From Paenibacillus sacheonensis (GTDB lineage Bacteria; Bacillota; Bacilli; Paenibacillales; Paenibacillaceae): a stretch of 45,669 bases of DNA. Below are positions 40,179 to 45,669 of this stretch, piece after piece (the first letter of the stretch is position 1; every line of letters begins with the position of its first letter). The position numbers and the translations under genes were made by a program. The notes beneath the pieces were generated by a model that did no database searches, was not told where the DNA came from, and saw only the letters and a program-made list of their open reading frames with translations. The stretch is from positions 1 through 45,669 of the forward strand of contig NZ_JAAAMU010000031.1 of NCBI RefSeq assembly GCF_009909195.1, written 5' to 3'.

Positions 40179-42989
40179 TCAACCCGTGTTTCTCAACCCT
40201 GCCGCGATTCCGTTGATCGTCAACAGCACTCCCCGGAGCAGCTCCAGATCGTCCTCAGCGCCTTTAGCGCGGCTTTCACGCAGCTCTATTAGCAATTGGA
40301 CCTGCATGTAGCTCAGCGGATCCACGTACGGGTTACGCAGACGGATCGATTCCTGGATAACCGGTACGTTATCCAAGATTTCTTCCTGCCCCGTGATTGC
40401 CAAGATGAACGAGGATGTCCGAGCATACTCCTCCTCGACTTGCGTGAAGATGCGATCGCGAATCGTTTGATCCTCGATCATGCCCGCATATTCCTTGGCG
40501 ATCAGAAGATCCGCCTTGGCAAGCGCCATTTGCAGATTATCGATTAACGTCGTAAAGAACGGGAACTTCTCGTACATCACGCGCAGCGTATCCAACCGTT
40601 TCGCATCGTCTTGAACGTAGTTCTGCAGCGCCGTGCCTGCGGCATACCATGCCGGCAGCAAGTATCTGCTTTGCGTCCATGCGAATACCCAAGGAATTGC
40701 GCGAAGATCTTCGAAACGGTCGCTACCCTTGCGTTTCGCCGGACGGGAACCGATGTTCAGCTCGCCAACTTCGGGCAGCGGCGTCGATTCCTTGAAGAAC
40801 GTCATAAAGTCCGGGTCGCGGAAAATCAAGTCCTGGTATTTCGTCAGCGCCGTCTCCGAGATCCCGCGGGCAATCTCTTCCCACTCCGCCGTAGCCGCTT
40901 CTTCCTGTTCCGGATATTTCGCCAAACGCGAAGCTGTCACAAGCGCCCAAGTCGCCTGCTCCAAGCTGCGGTACGCAATGCCCTTCAAAGAATAACGGGA
41001 AGACAATACTTCGCCCTGCTCCGTAATCTTGATGCCTCCGCCTACCGTATGCGGCGGTTGTGCCAGAATGCTGCGATTAAGCGGCATTCCGCCACGGCCG
41101 AGCGCTCCGCCGCGGCCATGAAAGAATTTCAGCTTCACGCCGAATTTCTTCGCTGTACTCGTGATCGCGTTCAGGGCGACACGCAGCTCCCAGTTTGCCG
41201 TAACCACGCCGCCATCCTTGTTGGAATCGGAATAACCGAGCATGATTTCGTGCTGATTGCCGCGAGCCTCGACGGCCTGCCGGTAAATCGGCAAAGCAAA
41301 AAGCTTTTCCATAATGCCTGGCGCTTCATGCAGGTCGTCGATCGTTTCGAACAACGGCACGGCTTGCAGCGTGCAAGTGATGTTGCCGTTTGCTTCTTTG
41401 CGGAACAAGCCCACTTCTTTCGCGAATACCATAACCTCCAGCATATCGCTTGCGCCCTGCGTCATGCTGATGAGATAGCTGGAAATACAGTTAGCACCGA
41501 ATTCGGCTTGTGCGCGGTAAATCGTATGGTAGACGTTCAAGCATTCGCGCGTGCCTTCAGAATAGGCAAAATGCGGCGACGTAAGCGGACGCGGATCGTT
41601 CAGTACTTCATGCAGCAAATGAATTTTATCGTCTTCAGCCAGAGACGCGTAATCTTCTACGATATTCATGTTCGCCAAGATTTCCGTCATCGCACTCTCG
41701 TGCTCTTTGCTGTGCTGACGAACATCGAGCGCAGCCAGGTGGAATCCGAACAGCTCCACTTGACGTATCAGCTTGCGAATAAGCGTATCGGCCACGTAAT
41801 CAGCGAAATGATGACGAAGGCTCCGGTCGATGACCAGCAAATCCTCTTTCAGCTCTTCCGCGCTGTTGTAACGCTTCGCCGACCCCTTCAGGGAATCATC
41901 CAGCGCATTAGCCAGCTTTTCCAGCATGTAGCCGAGTTTGATGCGGTATGGTTCCTTCTCATTACGCCAAATATCCGCGCCGCGGAGCTCAATCTGCTCG
42001 CGATCCTTCTTAATGGACTCGATCAGTTCGTCCGTGACATCGATGATATTCGTGCTGAAGCTTAACTGACCCATAACTTCTTTCAATAGCTCTTCGTATT
42101 TCTCGAGCGCGAGACCGCGTTGCAGCTTCAACGTCTCCCAAGTAATCTTAGCCGTTACCGAAGGATTGCCGTCACGGTCGCCTCCGATCCACGAACCGAA
42201 ACGAAGGTAGGTCGGAACATGCCAGTGTTCGTCGGATGGGTAGTACTTGTCCAAGCACCGTTCCAGCTCTTCATATACGTTAGGAAGCACTTCGAACAAC
42301 GTCTCGTCGAAATAGTACATTCCGTTTCGAACTTCATCGATGACGGTCGGCTTGCGGTCGCGAAGCTCATCGGTTTGCCACAATGTCAGCACTTCGTTCA
42401 ACAGTCTCTCGCGCAGCTTCTCGCGTTCGCGGAATGTCAGTGTCGGATCGTCAAGCTCCATCATGTCAGCGGCGATACGTTGATGAATATCGAGAACAGC
42501 GCGGCGCGTCGCCTCCGTAGGATGTGCGGTCATGACGAGTTCCAATGAAATATCCGCAATGATCGCTTTCACGTTATCGACCGAAATGCCTTGATCCTTC
42601 AGCACTTGAATCGCGCTTTCAATGGAACCTGGCTGTACTTTCTCGCCCGATGAACGCTCATAATCGCGTTTGCGGCGAATCCGGTGATTCTGCTCGGCGA
42701 TGTTCACCAATTGAAAATAAATGGCGAAGGCGCGAATGACCTGATAACGAGTTGCGGGAGTCAGCGCATCGATAACCTGTTTGAATTCCTCGTCCAGTTC
42801 CGGCAAAAACTCAGCTCGCAGCGTTTTGCTCATTTCACGGATCTTCTCAACGGTTTCCAGCAGTTCATGACCGCCTTGATGAACGAGTACGTCCCCTAAA
42901 ATGTTCCCCAGGAAACGAACATCACGTCGCAGCAAGTTATTGGCTTGCGGTCGGTTTGTTGTCATTGTAGTACCAGCCTGTTCCGACAT
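40179..42989 (-). CDS. ppc: Phosphoenolpyruvate carboxylase
   Basis: This 936-residue enzyme makes oxaloacetate from phosphoenolpyruvate and bicarbonate, refilling the citric-acid cycle. The first catalytic motif VMTAHPTEATRR contains the essential His156. The second, FHGRGGALGRGG, lies near residue 600, and the C-terminus GLRNTG is the allosteric tail. Length and sequence are normal. AAGGAGG precedes the ATG by seven bases. It is a single-gene unit with its own terminator, after a run of hairpin repeats in the 3' region. Confidence 0.98.
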   Translation of the reverse strand: MSEQAGTTMTTNRPQANNLLRRDVRFLGNILGDVLVHQGGHELLETVEKIREMSKTLRAEFLPELDEEFKQVIDALTPATRYQVIRAFAIYFQLVNIAEQNHRIRRKRDYERSSGEKVQPGSIESAIQVLKDQGISVDNVKAIIADISLELVMTAHPTEATRRAVLDIHQRIAADMMELDDPTLTFREREKLRERLLNEVLTLWQTDELRDRKPTVIDEVRNGMYYFDETLFEVLPNVYEELERCLDKYYPSDEHWHVPTYLRFGSWIGGDRDGNPSVTAKITWETLKLQRGLALEKYEELLKEVMGQLSFSTNIIDVTDELIESIKKDREQIELRGADIWRNEKEPYRIKLGYMLEKLANALDDSLKGSAKRYNSAEELKEDLLVIDRSLRHHFADYVADTLIRKLIRQVELFGFHLAALDVRQHSKEHESAMTEILANMNIVEDYASLAEDDKIHLLHEVLNDPRPLTSPHFAYSEGTRECLNVYHTIYRAQAEFGANCISSYLISMTQGASDMLEVMVFAKEVGLFRKEANGNITCTLQAVPLFETIDDLHEAPGIMEKLFALPIYRQAVEARGNQHEIMLGYSDSNKDGGVVTANWELRVALNAITSTAKKFGVKLKFFHGRGGALGRGGMPLNRSILAQPPHTVGGGIKITEQGEVLSSRYSLKGIAYRSLEQATWALVTASRLAKYPEQEEAATAEWEEIARGISETALTKYQDLIFRDPDFMTFFKESTPLPEVGELNIGSRPAKRKGSDRFEDLRAIPWVFAWTQSRYLLPAWYAAGTALQNYVQDDAKRLDTLRVMYEKFPFFTTLIDNLQMALAKADLLIAKEYAGMIEDQTIRDRIFTQVEEEYARTSSFILAITGQEEILDNVPVIQESIRLRNPYVDPLSYMQVQLLIELRESRAKGAEDDLELLRGVLLTINGIAAGLRNTG

Positions 42990-43267
42990 TCCTAATCCTC
43001 CTTAGGGTTTGCGATGCGAAACCATATCTTAAGCTTCGTCGATGGTCAGCAGAGCAAACCACTGCAAAAGCATAATCTTCGGTTTATAATGCGAAACGCT
43101 TCCCTATTTGTATATAATAACGGCCTATCCTCAGGTCTTGCCTGCAGCAATCCTCACCATAAGCCAAATTAACCGATATCGGCGATTTTAAACTCTCATC
43201 ATCATACTACAAATCAAATAACGGTAAAACCTTTTTCACCGGCATAAGAAAAGGAAATACAGGTAAA

Positions 43268-43294
43268 ATAAAAAAGCCTTGGAATCCCAAGGCT
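43268..43294 (-). terminator. Terminator of the Gly-Arg-Pro-Gly tRNA cluster
   Basis: On the minus strand AAGCCTTGG, loop GATT and CCAAGGCTT form a 9-bp stem followed by TTTTTATTTTA. It starts 13 nt after the last tRNA of the cluster. Confidence 0.9.
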
Positions 43295-43307
43295 TGAATG
43301 GTTAATA

Positions 43308-43381
43308 TGGAGCGGGTGATGGGAATCGAACCCACGCTATTAGCTTGGAAGGCTAAAGTTCTACCATTGAACTACACCCGC
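43308..43381 (-). tRNA. tRNA-Gly (anticodon TCC)
   Basis: 74 nt including encoded CCA. The acceptor stem is GCGGGTG/CACCCGC, the anticodon loop is CTTCCAA between TTAGC and GCTAA, and the T arm is GTGGGTTCGATTCCCAT. It is last in its cluster. Confidence 0.97.
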
Positions 43382-43389
43382 AGAAAATA

Positions 43390-43466
43390 TGGTCGGGACG
43401 ACACGATTTGAACATGCGACCCCCTGGTCCCAAACCAGGTGCTCTACCAAGCTGAGCTACGTCCCG
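43390..43466 (-). tRNA. tRNA-Pro (anticodon TGG)
   Basis: 77 nt including encoded CCA. The acceptor stem is CGGGACG/CGTCCCG and the anticodon loop is TTTGGGA between CCTGG and CCAGG. Confidence 0.97.
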
Positions 43467-43491
43467 ATATGTATCATCTGCTTTAAAGAAA

Positions 43492-43568
43492 TGGCGCGCC
43501 CTGAGAGATTCGAACTCCCGGCCTTTTGATTCGTAGTCAAACGCTCTATCCAGCTGAGCTAAGGGCGC
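43492..43568 (-). tRNA. tRNA-Arg (anticodon ACG)
   Basis: 77 nt including encoded CCA. The acceptor stem is GCGCCCT/AGGGCGC and the anticodon loop is CTACGAA between TTGA and TCAA. The A34 is expected to be edited to inosine. Confidence 0.97.
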
Positions 43569-43573
43569 AAATA

Positions 43574-43648
43574 TGGAGCGGAAGACGGGAATCGAACCCG
43601 CGACCCTCGCCTTGGCAAGGCGATGCTCTACCGCTGAGCCACTTCCGC
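43574..43648 (-). tRNA. tRNA-Gly (anticodon GCC)
   Basis: 75 nt including encoded CCA. The acceptor stem is GCGGAAG/CTTCCGC and the anticodon loop is TTGCCAA between CGCCT-type stem halves. Its 5' end is duplicated immediately upstream (43635-43676). Confidence 0.97.
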
Positions 43649-43676
43649 ATTTCAGTGAGCCACTTCCGCATTTCAG
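43635..43676 (-). repeat. 21-bp tandem duplication of a tRNA-Gly 5' end
   Basis: A 21-bp unit (plus strand begins TGAGCCACTTCCGC and ends ATTTCAG) occurs twice without a gap. The first copy covers the first 14 nt of tRNA-Gly(GCC) and the second lies upstream of it. The second copy cannot form a tRNA. Confidence 0.85.
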
Positions 43677-43825
43677 TGTCAGTCGCTTTTTCTCAAGCGC
43701 GACAAGTAATAATATATCATGGTCACAAGCAGAATGCAACCTCTTCACAGAAAAAAATTAAACTTTTTTCGAGAAGCACTCTGCTCATGCTCTAAAGCCC
43801 TTTCCTCAAGCCATTCGCATTGCGT

Positions 43826-44659
43826 TTAGCTTACTTTTACGGGCTCTAAAATCATTTCTGCAACCTGCGGCTTATTGTCCGCTAGCGCAAACGGGAAGCA
43901 CAAAGGCACGCCAGTACGCGGATCCGGGATAATGTCCGTCTCAATGTTGAAAACTTCACGCAGGACATCTTTCGTCATAACGGCTACCGGTGCGCCTACG
44001 CTAACGACTTGCCCCTTCTTTATGGCAACCATATGCTGCGCGTAACGGGAGGCATGATTCAGGTCATGTACAACCATGATAATCGTTCTTCCGGCAGTAG
44101 CATTCAATTGTTGAAGCAGCTCTAATACCTCAAGCTGATGAGCCATGTCCAAATACGTCGTAGGCTCGTCAAGGAACAGCAGATCGGTTTGCTGCGCAAG
44201 TGCCATTGCGATCCAAGCACGCTGCCTCTGACCGCCCGAGAGACGATCAATAGGACGGTCCTTGAACTCTAAAAGTCCGGTGCTCTCTACGGCCCATTGA
44301 ATGATGGAACGATCTTCTTTGCTCAAAGAACCGAATCCGCGCTGATAAGGGAAGCGTCCGTACGAAACAAGCTCCGAGACGGTCAAACCGTCAGGCGCTG
44401 TTGGATTCTGAGGAAGAATCGCCAGCTGCTTCGCAACTTCTTTGGTCGATTGTTTATGAATGGACTTCCCATCCAGCATAACCGTTCCATTCGAGGGGGA
44501 CATCAGCCTAGCCAGCGTTTTCAATATCGTGGATTTACCCGATCCGTTCGCACCCACAAGCGCCGTTATTTTGCCTTTGGGAATCGCTATATTCAAGTCT
44601 TCAACAATCAGCCGGTCTTCATAGCCGATATTCAGATTATTCGTATGCATCGCTTGCAT
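43826..44659 (-). CDS. Iron-siderophore ABC transporter ATPase (FhuC/YusV-like)
   Basis: This 277-residue ATPase powers siderophore uptake. It has Walker A GANGSGKST (about 36-44), signature LSGGQRQR (about 140-147), Walker B LLFLDEPTTYLD (about 160-171) and switch His in VVHDLNHA. The ATG at 44659 is preferred over a GTG three codons upstream, since AAGGAG lies eight bases before it. The promoter carries two Fur boxes. No permease or binding-protein gene is adjacent, as for the shared ATPase YusV of B. subtilis, so it may serve several importers. It lies between two tRNA clusters. Confidence 0.93.
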   Translation of the reverse strand: MQAMHTNNLNIGYEDRLIVEDLNIAIPKGKITALVGANGSGKSTILKTLARLMSPSNGTVMLDGKSIHKQSTKEVAKQLAILPQNPTAPDGLTVSELVSYGRFPYQRGFGSLSKEDRSIIQWAVESTGLLEFKDRPIDRLSGGQRQRAWIAMALAQQTDLLFLDEPTTYLDMAHQLEVLELLQQLNATAGRTIIMVVHDLNHASRYAQHMVAIKKGQVVSVGAPVAVMTKDVLREVFNIETDIIPDPRTGVPLCFPFALADNKPQVAEMILEPVKVS

Positions 44660-44693
44660 CTCATCCACTCCTTAAAGCTTCTTATGGCCTTAA

Positions 44694-44708
44694 TGATAAC
44701 CGTTCTCA
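44694..44708 (-). promoter_or_regulatory. Fur box, start-proximal
   Basis: TGATAAC, C, GTTCTCA (plus strand) fits the 7-1-7 inverted-repeat Fur box TGATAATNATTATCA, with TGATAAC facing TGAGAAC. It lies between the promoter and the ATPase start. Confidence 0.75.
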
Positions 44709-44725
44709 TAAAATATCCATCTATA

Positions 44726-44754
44726 ATGATAACCATTCTCAGTATATGCGTCAA
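44726..44754 (-). promoter_or_regulatory. Siderophore ATPase promoter with overlapping Fur box
   Basis: On the minus strand TTGACG (44749-44754), 17 bp and TATCAT (44726-44731). A second Fur box, TGATAAC C ATTCTCA at 44727-44741, covers the -10 and spacer. Iron-loaded Fur would block transcription. Confidence 0.8.
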
Positions 44755-44766
44755 GTAAATTGACCC

Positions 44767-44951
44767 TTATACACAGAAATATATTTATTCATGTGGAAAA
44801 ACATTTACATAATAAATCTCAATTAATCAATGCATAATTTAACGCTAGATATTACTGTTCTGTTTTACCATCAATTGTGCTGTGGGTAAATAACATAGGC
44901 GTTCCGTGGCTTCCGAGAGGGCAAGCAGCGTTATCCACAGACTTATGCACA
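44767..44951. promoter_or_regulatory. DnaA-box-like sites between siderophore ATPase and tRNA cluster
   Basis: TTATACACA (44767), TTATCCACA (44931) and TTATGCACA (44943) all match TTATNCACA; TGTGGGTAA (44881, inverse TTACCCACA) differs by one base. The rest of the stretch (44760-44950) is A/T-rich and holds no recognisable gene. Confidence 0.4.
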
Positions 44952-44955
44952 AACA

Positions 44956-44981
44956 CAAAAAGACCCAATGCGGGCCTTTCC
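44956..44981 (-). terminator. Terminator of the Asn-to-Leu tRNA cluster
   Basis: On the minus strand AAAGGCCC, loop GCATT and GGGTCTTT form an 8-bp stem (one G:T pair) that runs into TTTTTGTG. It lies just after tRNA-Leu. Confidence 0.8.
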
Positions 44982-44986
44982 ATGAA

Positions 44987-45066
44987 TGCGCGTAGAGGGA
45001 CTTGAACCCCCACGGTCGCCCGCCAGATCCTAAGTCTGGTGCGTCTGCCAATTCCGCCATACGCGC
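44987..45066 (-). tRNA. tRNA-Leu (anticodon TAG), no encoded CCA
   Basis: 80 nt with acceptor stem GCGCGTA/TACGCGC, anticodon loop CTTAGGA between CCAGA and TCTGG, and a short variable arm. The discriminator A is followed by TTC, so CCA must be added after transcription, unlike the other tRNAs here. Confidence 0.96.
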
Positions 45067-45100
45067 ATGTTATATAGTTCCATTTCCTACAAAAGGAAAA

Positions 45101-45176
45101 TGGTGAGCCATGTAGGACTCGAACCTACGACACCCTGATTAAAAGTCAGGTGCTCTACCAACTGAGCTAATGGCTC
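45101..45176 (-). tRNA. tRNA-Lys (anticodon TTT)
   Basis: 76 nt including encoded CCA. The acceptor stem is GAGCCAT/ATGGCTC and the anticodon loop is CTTTTAA between CCTGA and TCAGG. Confidence 0.97.
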
Positions 45177-45181
45177 ATAAA

Positions 45182-45256
45182 TGGCTGGGGATCTAGGATT
45201 CGAACCTAGGGATGACGGAGTCAAAGTCCGTTGCCTTACCGCTTGGCTAATCCCCA
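45182..45256 (-). tRNA. tRNA-Gln (anticodon TTG)
   Basis: 75 nt including encoded CCA. The acceptor stem is TGGGGAT/ATCCCCA and the anticodon loop is CTTTGAC between CGGA and TCCG. Confidence 0.97.
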
Positions 45257-45265
45257 TTATTTAAA

Positions 45266-45341
45266 TGGTGGAGGCTGACGGGATCGAACCGCCGACCCTC
45301 TGCTTGTAAGGCAGATGCTCTCCCAGCTGAGCTAAGCCTCC
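45266..45341 (-). tRNA. tRNA-Val (anticodon TAC)
   Basis: 76 nt including encoded CCA. The acceptor stem is GGAGGCT/AGCCTCC and the anticodon loop is CTTACAA between CTGC and GCAG. Confidence 0.97.
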
Positions 45342-45354
45342 GGGTTGAGAGAGA

Positions 45355-45429
45355 TGGTGACCCGTAGGGGACTCGAACCCCTGTTACCTCCGTGAAAGGG
45401 AGGTGTCTTAACCACTTGACCAACGGGCC
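45355..45429 (-). tRNA. tRNA-Glu (anticodon TTC)
   Basis: 75 nt including encoded CCA. The acceptor stem is GGCCCGT/ACGGGTC with a G:T pair, and the anticodon loop is CTTTCAC between CCTCC and GGAGG. Confidence 0.97.
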
Positions 45430-45441
45430 ATTTTAAAAAAA

Positions 45442-45517
45442 TGGAGCTCTCAACCGGGATCGAACCGGTGACCTCATCCTTACCATGGATGCACTCTACC
45501 TACTGAGCTATGAGAGC
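45442..45517 (-). tRNA. tRNA-Thr (anticodon GGT)
   Basis: 76 nt including encoded CCA. The acceptor stem is GCTCTCA/TGAGAGC and the anticodon loop is ATGGTAA between CATCC and GGATG. Confidence 0.97.
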
Positions 45518-45522
45518 AAAAA

Positions 45523-45598
45523 TGGCTCCCCGAACAGGACTCGAACCTGTGACAACTCGATTAACAGTCGAGTGCTCTACCAACTGAGCTATCAGGGA
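45523..45598 (-). tRNA. tRNA-Asn (anticodon GTT)
   Basis: 76 nt including encoded CCA. The acceptor stem is TCCCTGA/TCGGGGA with a T:G pair, and the anticodon loop is CTGTTAA between TCGA and TCGA. It is the first tRNA of the cluster and, by analogy with Bacillus, probably follows a 5S rRNA gene beyond the window. Confidence 0.97.
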
Positions 45599-45621
45599 AC
45601 GGTATGTAACTCGGGCAGCTT

Positions 45622-45660
45622 ACACCCTGAAAACTGGATACGAACCTTTGCGAAAGGTGT
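45622..45660. other. rRNA-spacer-like sequence and hairpin at the right edge
   Basis: The plus strand contains CCTGAAAACTGGATACGAA, like the boxA-containing spacer of Paenibacillus rRNA operons. It lies within a hairpin with arms ACACC/GGTGT and an inner CCTTT/AAAGG. The orientation is opposite to the tRNAs. It probably belongs to an rRNA operon region just outside the window. Confidence 0.4.
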
Positions 45661-45669
45661 CTTGCTTAG

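Noticed and set aside
40611..42065. Plus-strand frame of 484 codons opposite ppc
   Set aside because: Shadow of ppc; residue composition and lack of a start signal argue against coding.
43353..43748. Minus-strand frame of 131 codons across the tRNA cluster
   Set aside because: It reads straight through three tRNA genes and their spacers; not protein-coding.

Overview
The window comes from a spore-forming, Gram-positive bacterium of the Paenibacillaceae (Paenibacillus or Cohnella type). The evidence is the sigW-rsiW-cdaA-cdaR-glmM-glmS gene order, a glmS ribozyme, a gerA-type germinant receptor operon, strong AGGAGG ribosome sites, and YesM/YesN plus LplABC-type carbohydrate uptake modules, which are abundant in Paenibacillus. 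Species cannot be fixed from the 234 bases of 16S present.

Layout, left to right. Positions 1-530 hold the 5' end of a 16S rRNA gene on the minus strand, with its leader and two tandem promoters. Positions 588-15941 hold two carbohydrate-responsive modules, both on the minus strand. The first is sensor kinase, AraC-type regulator, two permeases and a solute-binding lipoprotein. The second is sensor kinase (broken by a one-base frameshift), AraC-type regulator, solute-binding lipoprotein, two permeases and a WbsX/GH99-like protein. Neither module encodes its ATPase. Positions 16149-19291 carry small stress or housekeeping genes: DUF2935, DUF1304, DinB, an exported MsrAB and a 35-residue membrane peptide. 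Next come a NarL/DesK-type two-component pair, a MarR regulator with a short-chain dehydrogenase, a three-gene germination operon behind a sigma-G-like promoter, a DoxX/MarR pair that shares a perfect palindromic operator, and galactokinase. Positions 29578-31850 are a degraded, partly foreign-looking zone with pseudogene fragments and a lower-GC gene pair.

Positions 31897-39707 are the conserved cell-envelope block: glmS with its ribozyme, glmM, cdaR, cdaA, rsiW and sigW. It links amino-sugar supply, cyclic-di-AMP synthesis and the envelope-stress sigma factor. PEP carboxylase follows. The right end has two minus-strand tRNA clusters (Gly-Arg-Pro-Gly and Asn-Thr-Glu-Val-Gln-Lys-Leu, in transcription order) on either side of a Fur-controlled orphan siderophore ATPase.

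The most notable signals outside genes are: a family of intergenic hairpins with conserved flanks and changing but still paired stems (7770-7819 and three copies at 40032-40174); a perfect sigma-W promoter between sigW and rsiW; a 19-bp operator repeated exactly three times, once across a stop codon; clusters of DnaA-box sequences at 39851-39938 and 44767-44951; and a glmS ribozyme about 400 nt upstream of its gene. No CRISPR array, insertion sequence or prophage was seen.
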